Assembly: GCF_042100115.1 (NCBI RefSeq)
Contig: NC_091276.1
Span: forward strand, 2,294,001-2,358,000
DNA length: 64,000 bases
Source of the DNA: Alternaria dauci
Lineage: Eukaryota; Ascomycota; Dothideomycetes; Pleosporales; Pleosporaceae
Reading direction: 5' to 3'
Shown here: positions 14,849-26,100 of the stretch, one piece after another
How positions within the stretch are numbered: position 1 is the stretch's first letter
How the letters are laid out: each line of letters opens with the position of its first letter
Notes under the pieces: model-generated
What the model was told of the DNA's origin: nothing
The model's database searches: none
What the model saw: only the letters and a program-made list of their open reading frames with translations
Made by a program: the position numbers and the translations under genes

Positions 14849-15742
14849 TCATAATTCCCCTGTTTCCATGTACTTCTTTGCTACCATCAACCACCCGTCT
14901 CGATATGCCCTCAGCTCATCTGCATGTGTATATAGTAAGAATGAGCCAGCCACCACAGCACCAGGGAACACAATCCATGAGACAAAGTACAGCACCATAC
15001 CCCACCACGCGCTCTCGAGGCCCTTGCGCATAGTCTTTTCCTCACTCGCTTTTGGAAAGCTTCCTTTGGGTATTTCTTTGCCCAAAAAACCGCAAAGGGG
15101 CTCCCAACTCAGATCCTCATCGGTATCAAGCTCCAGCAGGCGGTCTTTGGGTACCAACGATCGGACAGTATCGTAATGCTTGTCAAAGGCTGCTTTCGCC
15201 GCAGGACCACCATAATTGTTATTGTTGTGCGCCTGGAACACTGAATGTACAAGTCGCGTCAATGGAGCCAGCTGTGTGAGGTTGAGTTTTCGACAAATCG
15301 TGAACAGCCGCCACGTATCAAGACACCATATGCTCTCTTGCATACTCTGTTCCCAGTCTTTGTACTTTCTCTTTGTCAGGATGACTTTGGCGTCTGGATA
15401 GGCTTCTACCAATTGCGGGGCAAACACACAGCCGGGTATATCCATAACGGCGTCGTAGTCGGCTAGGAGTTTGTCCAATTCGTCTTTGCCGTAGGGTTTC
15501 ATCTTCCGTTGATGTTCAGGCCGGTCTTGAGTTGGTAACAGGGTAACATTGACGGCTTCTTCCCACAGCGCAAGCTCAGATGGGTTGGCAAGGACGTCGC
15601 GCATTTGATGTGAGGAATACCCTAGTTTGCGGAGCGCGACAGCAATGGATGTTGTCCCCGTGCGACACATGCCAAGGACCAGGATACGCATGGGTTTCTG
15701 GCGAGTGCGCTCATCACGGTCGATCAATCTTGGCGTAGACAT
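14849..15742 (-). CDS. Sulfotransferase-like P-loop protein (Sulfotransfer_4 family)
   Basis: The ATG at 15742 gives 297 residues; an upstream in-frame GTG is not used. The nucleotide-binding loop is RILVLGMCRTGTTS (about 19-32), followed by a family-typical KLGYSSHQMRDVL, DAVMDIPGCVFAPQL, VILTKRKYKDWEQSM and a C-terminal hydrophobic hairpin around WWGMVLYFVSWIVFPGAVVA. The last segment suggests membrane association. Fungi carry several such proteins; the bound cofactor (PAPS) and acceptor are not established, and some are annotated as NAD-dependent epimerases by mistake. It is convergent with the GH51 gene (167 bp between stops), with no sign of functional linkage. No intron is present. Confidence 0.82.
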   Translation of the reverse strand: MSTPRLIDRDERTRQKPMRILVLGMCRTGTTSIAVALRKLGYSSHQMRDVLANPSELALWEEAVNVTLLPTQDRPEHQRKMKPYGKDELDKLLADYDAVMDIPGCVFAPQLVEAYPDAKVILTKRKYKDWEQSMQESIWCLDTWRLFTICRKLNLTQLAPLTRLVHSVFQAHNNNNYGGPAAKAAFDKHYDTVRSLVPKDRLLELDTDEDLSWEPLCGFLGKEIPKGSFPKASEEKTMRKGLESAWWGMVLYFVSWIVFPGAVVAGSFLLYTHADELRAYRDGWLMVAKKYMETGEL

Positions 15743-15981
15743 GGTCGATGTGGTCTGCGACAAACTCACATTCCCGTATTGATTCGAGTAGTTGTTTTAA
15801 TCCTCAGATGAAGATACGTTTCTTGAAACTCGACGATTCAGAAGCGTGGTGATGCATTAGGCTAATAAGCGGGCGACCGGGTGAACAGGGCCGCAGGTGC
15901 GAACCGCAGGTCTGGAACGGCCAATCTTGTGCATAGCATGCAGGGCAATGCGAACCGAGCATGGAAGTAGCTTGCAGTGTC

Positions 15982-17022
15982 TCATGTTGAGACTCGACTC
16001 CGCAACTCTGTTTCCCAGTTTGAGATGAAGGTGCTGGTGAGGTGGTGCAGCTCCAATGTGCTCGGCGACTCTGGGTCCTCCATATATCGTATTTCGTATC
16101 CTCTGTTTGCCCACTTGGCTGCCGTAGCCCAATCTTCCGCTCTGGCATGGCTTATGGCTGCGATCCTGTAGGCTTTGGCGTAGTAATCGGCAAGGCCCTC
16201 GTCTTGTACGAGTTGGGCGAGCTGCATGCTCACTGCAGCATCTTTTCGCGCCTGACGTTTCCCAGCCTTGGACTGCGGAGCCGCGAGCACTAGTTGGGGC
16301 TCGAACTTTGTGAATGCGTTCTTGATCGTAACTCGGCGGTTATCGCTGGCTTGTTGAGCGGCGCGCTCCTGTGCGCATGCTTCGCAATGGCACTTGAACC
16401 CGAACCGGTCAAGCTGCCTCTGGCGGTCTTCCTGGCTGAGCAGTAAGGAGATGTAAGACACAAAAAACTCTTCTCCTGCTTTTATCTTGCGTGTCGCGTA
16501 TACTATGCGCTTGTTTAGCTTTTCGCTCCAGTAGTAGCTTGTATTGGGCCGGCATGAGTGGTTGATGCGAGCAATCTTGGGGAACAGGCCGACTTGATCG
16601 CCGGTATTGTACGCATTGTTGCGGAAGATGGTACCCAGAGAGTCTGTGCTCCTCTGGTCTACAGTATTCGATTCGTGTGTCAGCGAGAGAATCTCCTCTT
16701 TTGCCTCGAGCGAGAGTGTGTCAAATTGGTCATGGAGTAGCTTTGCCACTGCTGCCATGGGATATGGGCTTCCCTTCGCGAGCTTTGGTAAGCGGATCTT
16801 GAGAAGGGGCGTTTCGCGCATGACAATGTCGCCAATCTCCATATCATGCGTAGCGAAAGCTCCCAACCCCTTTCCCTCACTGGCTTCGACAACATAGCTT
16901 TGCGGCGGCCCGAGGCAAATTGGTTGCTGAAAATGCCTCGTGGAATCAGGGGGGCATTTTGTCGGATGTGCAAGAATTGACGGAGAAAGGGATAAAAGGA
17001 CGCAAATGACATGAGAAAGCAT
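15982..17022 (-). CDS. SET-domain protein with apparent N-terminal signal peptide
   Basis: The ATG at 17022 gives 346 residues. A SET domain spans about 43-193: GKGLGAFATHD at its start, the INHSCRPNTSYYW core near 153-165 and GEEFFVSYIS near 183-192. A Cys-rich post-SET CHCEAC (Cys211, 213, 216) follows, then a helical C-terminal repeat-like region. The family methylates protein lysines and belongs to the SMYD/SET5-like group. The N-terminus is unusual: MLSHVICVLLSLSPSILAHP looks like a cleavable signal peptide, and the mature part has Cys23 and Cys36. The frame stays open upstream to a GTG at 17223, but the only in-frame ATG supports the short form. It may act in the secretory pathway or outside the cell rather than on chromatin. 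Confidence 0.82.
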   Translation of the reverse strand: MLSHVICVLLSLSPSILAHPTKCPPDSTRHFQQPICLGPPQSYVVEASEGKGLGAFATHDMEIGDIVMRETPLLKIRLPKLAKGSPYPMAAVAKLLHDQFDTLSLEAKEEILSLTHESNTVDQRSTDSLGTIFRNNAYNTGDQVGLFPKIARINHSCRPNTSYYWSEKLNKRIVYATRKIKAGEEFFVSYISLLLSQEDRQRQLDRFGFKCHCEACAQERAAQQASDNRRVTIKNAFTKFEPQLVLAAPQSKAGKRQARKDAAVSMQLAQLVQDEGLADYYAKAYRIAAISHARAEDWATAAKWANRGYEIRYMEDPESPSTLELHHLTSTFISNWETELRSRVST

Positions 17023-17727
17023 GATGAGAGGTCCCAGGACGTGAGATGCAGATGCCAACTTGAACACGATGACGGCGTACCTGAGCCTATCTATACGCAG
17101 GCATGGTGTGAAACGCGTTTCATGCTGATGTCTCGTAGTGCTGTCCTCCTGCAGCGGCGGTGCCGGAGTCTGGAATCTGAGAGGAGCGCCATGTTGAGCA
17201 CTTGTAAAGTTTGCTATCGACACGATGGCTGGAGTTGTTCAACGTGGCTGCCGAATGAGCTGGAGAAATGATGATGGCGTCTTGGCCACCGAGTGGCTTC
17301 TCCACTGACGGAACAGGGCCGCGACATGCCCAAACGCGAAAACGCGCGATCTAGCAAGCTCCATCGTCTGCATCAGCCTGACCATATCACGACGCGCATC
17401 CCTATCTGATCCCTTGCATCAGGGCGCACGATGCGAGGTCGCGATTGACCCGTGGACAGCCGATGCCGCCCTCGAGACTGCCGATAACGAGTTGGTATGC
17501 CGTCAACCCCAACCGTGACAGCAACTTCCCCGCGTCCCTAGTGGGGCCGCTGTCCACTCGGTGCCCTATTCCATGATAGCAGCAGCCATGGGGAATACGA
17601 TACTCCGACGCACGCCGCCATCGGGCTGGCCAGCACGCATGCCGCAAAGGTAGCTTCGAGCCTTTCACCTGGTACACGCCAACATAGGCACTGCAGACAT
17701 CATGGTGTAGGTGCCACAGGTGCACAC
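17023..17727. promoter_or_regulatory. Divergent promoter region between SET gene and thiamine-diphosphate enzyme gene
   Basis: About 0.7 kb between two divergent starts. I see no recognisable operator or repeat; an additional 5' exon for the plus-strand gene cannot be excluded. Confidence 0.4.
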
Positions 17728-19586
17728 ATGCAGGCGCACGCCATACTGACCATCGGCAGCTACACAGCATCTTTTGCCTTCTTCGAGGCGCTCTGGGAGT
17801 ATGGCGTCAGCCATGTCTTCGTCAACCTTGGGTCGGACCATCCGTCCATCATCGAAGCTATCGTCAAGGGCCAGAACGAGAAGAAGGGGCAGTTCCCCAA
17901 GATCATCACATGTCCCAACGAGGTAGGTGCTCGAGGCCCATTGTGGCTAAGCGCAGAGGCTGACGGGTACAGATGGTCGCCCTCTCCATGGCGGACGGAT
18001 ATGCCAGACTGACGGGCAAACCTCAGTGCGTCATCGTACACGTCGACGTGGGAACGCAGGGCCTCGGGGCCGCCGTCCACAACGCCTCATGCGGTCGCGC
18101 ACCTGTTCTCATATTCGCCGGCCTGTCGCCATTCACCATCGAAGGCGAGATGCGCGGCAGCAGGACCGAATACATCCACTGGATACAAGACGTGCCGGAC
18201 CAGAAGCAGATTGTGGCACAGTACTGCAGATATGCTGGGGAGATCAAGTCGGGCAAAAACGTCAAGCAGATGGTCAATCGGGCCTTGTCCTTTGCCATGA
18301 GTGATCCCAAGGGGCCCGTCTACCTCTACGGTGCTCGTGAGCCCATGGAAGAGGACCTGACACCGTACAAGCTGCAGATGGACTACTGGCAGCCTATTGA
18401 GCCGGCTGCTCTTCCTCCAAAGGGCGTCAAGACGATTGCTGAAGCCCTGGTCAACGCCCAGGAGCCGCTCATCATCACCGGATACTCTGGTCGAAACCAC
18501 GACGCAGTGCAAGAGCTCGTGCGTCTGGCCGACAACGTCAAAGGCATTCGCGTGCTAGACACTGGCGGATCCGACATGTGCTTTCCGGCAAACCACCCAG
18601 CCTGGCTTGGCCTTCGATACGGCAACGATCCCGCCATCAAGTCTGCCGATGTCATTCTAGTCCTTGACTGCGACGTGCCGTGGATCAACACTCAGTGTCA
18701 CCCCAAGAACAACGCAAAGATCCTTCACATCGATGTTGATCCCCTGAAACAGCAGATGCCCGTCTTCTACCTCAATGCCATACAGCGCTACCGAGCCGAC
18801 TCGTATACCTCACTGACGCAGCTTAACGAATACCTCGAGTCGCAGCTCAAGGAAAAGCTTTCTAGCCAGCTCTTCAGCCAGCGATGGTCAGCACTGCAAG
18901 AGTCTCACAAGAAGAAACTTGAAGGCATCGCTAGTGAGGCCAAGGTCGACGAAAACGGCCATTTCAGCACGCCATACCTCTGCTCCCAGCTCAAGAAGCT
19001 CTGCCCAAATGACACCATCTGGGCGATTGAGGCAGTCACCCAGACCGGATTTGTTGCGGATCAGATCCAAGCTACACTTCCAGGCTCATGGATAAACTGC
19101 GGTGGTGGTGGTCTTGGGTGGTCTGGAGGTGGTGCGCTTGGTATCAAGCTCGCGACCGACTCCGAAGGAAAGAAGCAATTCGTATGCCAGATTGTCGGCG
19201 ACGGCACATACCTCTTCTCCGTCCCTGGATCGGTATACTGGATCGCCCAGCGTTACAACATCCCCATTCTTACCGTCGTACTCAACAACAAGGGCTGGAA
19301 CGCGCCACGAAGGTCTATGCTGCTAGTACATCCCGACGGAGAGGGCTCAAAAGTCAGCAATGAGGAGCTCAATATTAGTTTCGCACCGACCCCAGATTAT
19401 TCGGGCATCGCCAAGGCGGCAAGCGGTGGGCACATTTGGGCTGCGCATGCAAGTACTGCAGACGAGCTTAGCAAATTACTTCCGGAGGCCATCAAGAGTG
19501 TCCTTAGTGGGACGTCAGCGGTCCTGGACGCGCATCTCGAGGGACCAGAAGGCAAATATGGAGGTGGAAAGGGTCGCCTGGGCTGA
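17728..19586 (+). CDS. Thiamine-diphosphate-dependent enzyme, acetolactate synthase/benzoylformate decarboxylase-like
   Basis: Two exons, 17728-17922 and 17973-19586, give 602 residues. The ThDP-activating glutamate is in CPNE at the end of exon 1 (Glu65), directly before MVALSMADGYARLTGKP. The central domain carries ITGYSGRN and LVLDCDVPWIN. The C-terminal ThDP/Mg motif starts with GDGTYLFSVPGS (474-) and ends with VVLNNKGW (Asn503-Asn504). The family includes acetolactate synthases and 2-oxoacid decarboxylases. The absence of a mitochondrial presequence argues against the housekeeping Ilv2 enzyme; a catabolic or secondary role acting on a 2-oxo acid is more likely. The exact reaction cannot be read from the sequence. 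Confidence 0.88.
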
Positions 19587-20082
19587 GTGCAACCGTGTTG
19601 ATGCGTCTTCATCACCTCGGAAAAGGTTGAGCTGTTGTGTTGTGGATATTGTGGTCCATGCTGGAGACACATGTGAAAATGAACTATTTCTCCACCCGCA
19701 AGCACCTATGAGAGCCACATAATACTGACAGTGTCGAACTTTCCAAGCAATGCACTCGTGTTAGTTGGGAGACCGAGAGTCTCTTTCGGGCCGGATCTTG
19801 CCCTCGGCCGAGCAGTGCGCGACCGAACGTGGCTGCTGCTCTGAACTTACAAGCACTACCATACCAAAACGTAGTCAGCCTCGAGAAACAAGGCTCAATG
19901 GATACTTGGCAGCCTGGATATCTTTTCCGGACGTCGACGTGCCACACTGTGGCTGTGGGTGATGAAAGCACTGAGATGTATAAATGACAATGAAGCCTCG
20001 AAGTATCAGGGGAAGCACCAGACATCTCCTCACTGTAACAACAGCCCATTGTTTCACCGTTCATCATTCCATCATCCTGAAA
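19587..20082. other. intergenic, upstream of DUF1254 gene
   Basis: About 0.5 kb between the ThDP enzyme stop and the next ATG. The frame of the following gene is open upstream as far as 19984, but a proper signal peptide starts at 20083. Nothing else is seen. Confidence 0.45.
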
Positions 20083-21777
20083 ATGCATTTCAGATCACCC
20101 TTCACGAACACGGCTCTCGCCTTCGCTTTAGGCGCGATGGCTGTGTCTATACCTTGCGATCAATCCGTGTCTTGTTCACCAACCGTGCCTCCAAACAACA
20201 TGTCCGTAGACAGTATCAATGCGACTGCTTTTGCGTTGATGGCAAGTAATCCAATACACTGCACAACAATCAAGATAACTAATGGTTACAGTACGGATAT
20301 CCTCTTACCCTATATGTCCAGACTTTTGAGCCGACCCTCCGGGCAGTTGGCGCCAACGCTATTCAGCACGAAGAAAGACTATCCACCGAGGGTCTTGAGG
20401 TCCTGGTCCGGCCGAACGTTGATACGTTGTACTCCAAAGTTGCGATTGATCTTTCGCACGCGGATGCAGTACTCTCCCTCCCTGATATTCCCGATGATAG
20501 ATACTACGTCGTTCCTTTCTACGATTTGTGAGTCACTCCCAGTCGACTGGCTTCAGCCGTACAGGCCTCAGCTGACTCCTGTTCAAATCTTTAGGTATGG
20601 GAACAATTTTGCCAACCTCGGGTCCGTCATCGATAGTCCTCCGGGGGACTATCTCATCACGGTCGCAGGAGATGATGAGTCAGGCCTCCTGATGCTCGAT
20701 AAGGACAAATCTCGACGCTCCAAATACAAGGGAATCATCAAGTCACCCACCGCGTATGGAGGCATCATGCTTCGCATCGTTCTCAAGAACAACACAACCG
20801 ACGTGGATGAAGTCAAAACCATTCAGTCTCACATCAAGATAACAATAATTGAACGTGAAGGAGAATCGATAGCCCCAGCCCTAACGCTTAGTCTTCTTGG
20901 TGATGGCCAACTCTCACCTGCTGCTCTCCTCCTTCCGTTCAACTTCAGCGTCGCTCAGACAACTCAGACTCTCCAGCTCTTGGCTAAGCTGCACCCATCG
21001 AATCCACCCATGGAAAGATCAGACCTGGATCGCGTCAACTATATGCTTGCCGCCGCTGGCATCAGAGACGGGGACTACACCGCCCCAGCTGGCCTCGACC
21101 ATGCCCAAATCTACAGTATCATGGGCGAAGACTTCCTATCCCTTCTGGACCCATCAAGCCACGCCTTCAACCAAAACGGCTGGTTCACCCTCCTCCCCAG
21201 CATGAGTGGCAGCTTCGGCATACAGTACACCGCTCGTGCATACATTGCGTGGTTCGGCTACCTCCAGCTCGCTCATTACGTAGCAGCATATCCTACCTAC
21301 AACGATCCGGCGCTGCCCGTCACTGCGCTGGTTACAATGCGGCTGGCAGCGAATGAGTCTTACATCATGACCTTCTCTGGGAAGCCGCCTGTCACTGGTT
21401 TCTGGAGCCTGACAGCATACGACAGCACGAATTACTTGGTACCGAATGACCTGAACCGATACTCGCTGGGTGATCGCAGCAACTTGACCTACCCGGACGG
21501 TACGCACCTCTACGCGGATGCGGATAGCGACGGCGCATTCTCAATCTTGATCCAGCCAGCAGATGTGGCACCGAGCTCGAACTGGACTAATAACTGGCTG
21601 CCCGCCCCTGTTGGCGGTGGAGACTTTTCCGTGAATTGTAAGTTACTATATGGACTTGAAAAGAAGGGGAGACGTGCTAATGAACGCCATTTAGTGAGAT
21701 GGTATGGGGTTACTCCGGCGCTTTCGAACGGAAGCTATGTGTACCCTATCGTGACCAAGCAGGGGAGTGTCTACTAG
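20083..21777 (+). CDS. Secreted DUF1254/DUF1214 protein
   Basis: Exons 20083-20241, 20292-20527, 20595-21637 and 21695-21777 give 506 residues. The first intron has a GC-AG boundary (GCAAGT donor); using it joins AFALM to YGYPLTLYVQTF, which restores the family's AF-x-YGYP start. The N-terminus (MHFRSPFTNTALAFALGAMA) is a signal peptide. DUF1254 is seen in RPNVDTLYSKVAIDLS and RYYVVPFYDLYGNNFANLGS. DUF1214 is seen near the end in GFWSLTAYD, DLNRYSLGDRSNL and SNWLPAP-like sequence. The biochemical role of these domain pairs is unsettled; in fungi they are usually extracellular or vacuolar glycoproteins. Many N-glycosylation sequons are present. The same strand and proximity to the ThDP gene do not show a shared role. 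Confidence 0.85.
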   Translation: MHFRSPFTNTALAFALGAMAVSIPCDQSVSCSPTVPPNNMSVDSINATAFALMASNPIHCTTIKITNGYSTDILLPYMSRLLSRPSGQLAPTLFSTKKDYPPRVLRSWSGRTLIRCTPKLRLIFRTRMQYSPSLIFPMIDTTSFLSTICESLPVDWLQPYRPQLTPVQIFRYGNNFANLGSVIDSPPGDYLITVAGDDESGLLMLDKDKSRRSKYKGIIKSPTAYGGIMLRIVLKNNTTDVDEVKTIQSHIKITIIEREGESIAPALTLSLLGDGQLSPAALLLPFNFSVAQTTQTLQLLAKLHPSNPPMERSDLDRVNYMLAAAGIRDGDYTAPAGLDHAQIYSIMGEDFLSLLDPSSHAFNQNGWFTLLPSMSGSFGIQYTARAYIAWFGYLQLAHYVAAYPTYNDPALPVTALVTMRLAANESYIMTFSGKPPVTGFWSLTAYDSTNYLVPNDLNRYSLGDRSNLTYPDGTHLYADADSDGAFSILIQPADVAPSSNWTNNWLPAPVGGGDFSVNCKLLYGLEKKGRRANERHLVRWYGVTPALSNGSYVYPIVTKQGSVY

Positions 21778-24132
21778 GCGCTCGATCAGCATGGTATCAA
21801 GACAGATTAATCTACTGAATTCGCTATGAATTGATTTGAAGGGTATTGAGAAGCGAGAGATGGTGTTAGGAGGTTGTGAGTTTTCCAAATTCATATTCGC
21901 TACATCCACTCATTTGAAAGGCTGGCAAGCAACAATCGCTCGTTGCCATAGCAGTAATATTATTGTTCACAATGGAAATGATATCGAGCTCCTGTTGAAT
22001 GGTGTAGAGAGTAGTTTCGCTCCATCGCTTGTATACGAATATGTTGTGCATGGATTCAGACGTGCTATGGTCAGCAACCCACCTATAACGAATTCACTAA
22101 TTCGAAGTCCTCAAATGCAATATTCATGGAGACATCACAAATCCTGATTCTATGTGCCAATAATATACACCTGGCTGATGCTGGAACTCTATGTCCCCTG
22201 TTTACGCATTCGTAATGCCATGCTTCGGATCGGCCACGTTGTTCGTTGATCAAGTAGCGAAGTGTGGAATGCAGGTAATGAGTGTGTGGCCCGAGAAAAG
22301 AGGCGCAAAAGCCTTCTACATCCTTATTGGCCACAACTCTACATGACTGCGCATAATACGTTCAGTGTTTTGACATCTCTCGCGTGTTCATCCAACATCT
22401 CCTCCAAAGTCTTCGCTCTTGCGGCCTCGAAAGCTCCCTCAAGGATAGCCTGTCTTGTCAGATTCAGAAAGTTGCCTGCTGTCGCGCAATATTTATGAGC
22501 ACCTGTGACAGCACGAAAATACATGGATTCAATTGCCCACACAGCTCGCGCTTAGTCCTGCGAGATATCATGTCCTGTTTTCGATGCTGTTTTTTAGTAC
22601 AGGAATACACTTGTTCATCGGACTGAGCCGCAAAGAGCTTCTGCGGCTTCTGCATCTTCTCGAAAGCTTTGTCACAATAACATGGGCAATCTTTTCGCGT
22701 TTGGCATACAACTTCGACGACGAAGATCTCTTCTGACCAAAATGACCATATCAAGCACTCACGTAGATGCTTCTTGAGACAGTATCTCTTGTGTGGCTAC
22801 ATATTATAAAGCATCTCAAGTGTTGTGTTTTTTATCAATGAAGACCTCTTGAGAGATGTATTGATGACCAGGTAAGACCATGTCACGACTCAGCTCTTAT
22901 ATATTTGCATTATGCGCCAGTAGTCGTACTTTTCTTGGCGCAGTGCAGCAATGTATGCTCCACGCTTTCATCGTAGACTGAAGTCAAGTGGGGACTCGGG
23001 GGATAGTCTAGAGCGGCGAATCCGGCGTGACTGTTGCATGGTAGCATCGCATCTTCCTCCGTACATTGGCACCCAGATACGTTTCATCGTAATAACACAT
23101 GTCGCGCATGTGAGAGATCAAGCGTGCTACCGGCCGCGGTCTTCTCCCAGGACAGCCCAAGTGGACTCGCCAATACGCTTGTGGGTATACAAGACTACAA
23201 GTTCAGCTAAGAATGTTGTTACACCCACCAGTTGGCGGATTAAGCGACTTGTCGCCACGCCCCATTGCACCATGTTCGACGGTCCATCCCGTAATATTAT
23301 CGTTCCCTAGCGGCTCCCTTGCCTTATCTGCATCTGGGCAGAGGCTGAAGCGGCGCTTGGTATCTTGGAGCGGAAATGGTCATCCTGTGAAGCTTGGTTG
23401 GCTCGCCTAGTACCCTGAATATAGACAGTTGGTTTCAGGGCTACTCGTCCTACACAACCTATCTTCGCCCATGTGGTCGCTCGACATATTGCTGTCCACG
23501 ATTTCAAAGGCACTCCAATTGCTAGTATGGCCTCAGGACGTTTGCAATTTATGTGCTCGCATTAATTAATGATAAGTGGGGGAGGAGTGAGACCTTTGGG
23601 TGACTAAGTATGTGGTCGAAAAAGGCATCCCGCTACGGGCACAAATATTCCACCGACCCGCTTTACCCCGCACACGCTACTGGCAACCGCTGATCTGTCA
23701 AGCTTCATCACGACACCGTCCGTAACGGTTGTACTGCCAAGCTCCTGACAAGAAATCCTTCATGCATTCTCCTACCTATGAAGGATCACTACCCCAGATG
23801 CCAACTACGGGGTAAGGCTTGACCTTGTTCAACGCCAAGTGGACTCTTCCCCGGATTCGCTGCGATAGACCGAGAAACAGCTTGGAACAGCAGGTGTTGC
23901 GGTAAACATGGGACGATGGTAGTCCTCGTGCATGTCCCCGCATGGTATGACTGTAATGATAGTGAGGTAACATTAGGAGTATGGCTCGGCAACAAAGCCT
24001 TCGAGACGAGGCAGCGAAGATAAGAAGCCACTCACCCTTCGCTCAAGAGAATCATCACCGCGCTAAATTCTAAATTCTGAACTCTGAACTCTTCTCAAAC
24101 GTTTCACGACCAAGACCACTCATCATCAACGA
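21778..24132. other. Gene-poor 2.35 kb stretch with one unresolved minus-strand coding signal
   Basis: No complete gene can be modelled. On the minus strand, about 22754-22339, two adjacent frames have coding-like composition: the downstream one ends with AILEGAFEAARAKTLEEML and a stop at 22339. They cannot be joined with a consensus intron that keeps the frame, and no ATG leads the upstream part. The rest is AT-rich with short imperfect repeats, for example near 24063-24090. The region could hold a decayed gene, a lineage-specific small gene or an insertion remnant. Confidence 0.35.
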
Positions 24133-25905
24133 ATGGGCTGCTTCAACACTCATGCATCGGGTACTCTGGACCCGCCAGAGGTCCGCAACTGGCGGATCCA
24201 CCTCATCGCACTCATCGCTTCGATGTCTGCACTAGCTAGTAGGTTTCGGTGTAGCAATGTGCATGCAGATGTCTAACACGCGAGTAGTGGGCTACGACAC
24301 AGCCGTCATCGGTGGGACCATGGCTCTCACCTCTTTCATTCGTGATTTCGGCATGAATGACATTGCAAAGAGCAACCGTGACACGATTCAAGGCAATATT
24401 GTCTCCACATTTCAGGTCAGTACCGCTGCTTCTACCATCCTGTCATCACAGACTGACCCTAGACAGGCGGGATGTTTTTTCGGTGCACTCATCGCTTTCC
24501 CTTTCGCCGAACGCATCGGACGAAAGAAGACCATGATAATAGCTTCCACAATATTTCTACTCGGTGGTACACTCATGACTGCTTCCCGAGGCAGTCTCAA
24601 CATGATATACGGTGGACGAGCCGTAGCAGGCCTCGGCATTGGTGCATCGAGTATGGTTGTACCTGTCTACATCTCTGAAACTGCGCCACCTTCCATCCGT
24701 GGTAGACTGGTTGGTATATTCGAGATTGCTTCCCAAGGCGGAGGTATGTTGGGCTTCTGGATCAACTATGCTTGTGATCGATCCATCAGTGTCGAAGGCA
24801 CGACGCAGTGGGTAGTACCGCTCGCGATCCAGCTCATTCCTGGTCTACTATTGCTCCTCGGTGTTGCATGGTGTCCAGAGTCACCGCGATACCTCGCAAA
24901 GAAGGACAACTTCGAAGGAGCAGAACGTATCTTGTGTAAGATTCGGTGCCTGGACGGATCACACGCGTACATTCAGCACGAGATGAGCGAGATTCGGGCG
25001 CAAGTCGAGGAACGCAGTGCTAACCGTCAGAGCAAGAAGGCCCAGTTCATGAAGCTGTTCCAGAAGGGCGTGCGAAACCGAATGGCCATCGGTCTTGCAC
25101 TCATGTTCTTGCAATCCTTCACAGGCGTAAGTACATGCAACCATATATAGCGGAACAGATGCTAAACTTGCAGGTAAATATTATCACGTACTATGCTCCG
25201 CGCATCTTCGAAACACTGGGTATCTCCGGCACTTCGCTCAAGTTATTTTCCACTGGTTTCTACGGTATCGCAAAGACACTCGGCATGTTCACCTTTACCT
25301 TCATCGTGGTCGAGAAGGTTGGGCGTCGCAAGGGACTTATTTGGGGAGCAGCGCTCGGTTGCATCCCCATGTGGTATATTGGAGGATATGTCATGAAAGC
25401 TGATCCCGCTGGAGCTGCTTTGAGAGGCGATGTTTCACGTAACGGTTGGGGTTACCTGGCCATGGTCTGCGTTTACGTCAACGCCTTCATCATCTGCGCT
25501 ACATGGCAAGGCATCACCTGGACCTATGCATCGGAGATCTTCCCACTCGACATCCGCATGCTGTGCGTATCGCTGACGACTGCTGACACCTGGCTTGGTT
25601 CGTTCATCATCGCGCGCAGCACGCCGTACATGATCTCAGATCTTGGCTACGGCGCATACTTCTTCTTTGCTACCATTCTTGCAATGATGGGTGTTTGGAG
25701 TTTCTTCTTTGTACCTGAGACGAAAGGCATTAGTCTTGAGGAGATGGACGCCCTCTTCCTGAGGCCCATGCATCAGGCTGTGTGGGCGCAGCTCCGCGGT
25801 AGGCCGATTTTGACCAATGAGGAGGTCATCGCAAGAAATAAGGGGTTGGAGCCAGGAAATGAGAAAAACGTTGGCGTAGAGAGGATCGAAGTCGTAAAGA
25901 GATAA
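24133..25905 (+). CDS. MFS sugar transporter (hexose/quinate type)
   Basis: Exons 24133-24238, 24288-24415, 24467-25126 and 25174-25905 encode 541 residues; three short GT-AG introns of 47-51 nt all keep the frame. Sugar-porter motifs: MGYDTAVIGGTMAL in helix 1, ERIGRKK after helix 2, GRAVAGLGIGASSM, PESPRYLAKK, VGRRKG after helix 8 and VPETKGISLEEMDALF after helix 12. Twelve membrane segments are expected and the protein should sit in the plasma membrane. The C-terminal tail is charged and lacks a PEST-like region. Substrate unknown. It is convergent with the lipocalin-like gene (195 bp between stop codons). Confidence 0.9.
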
Positions 25906-26100
25906 GACTAATGAACGGCGATGAGGGGAGCACGATCAATGATGGTGGACTAATTTGCCTCATGCTCTTTGTCGCCGAAGAAGACGGGCAGACGCGCATG
26001 GCCACATTCGCGGCATTCAATCCAAAACTCGTCTTCAATACCTTCCTCGTCTCTTATATCTTCACATCTAATTCTTCGCGCGTATCCCTCTTACCAAGAC

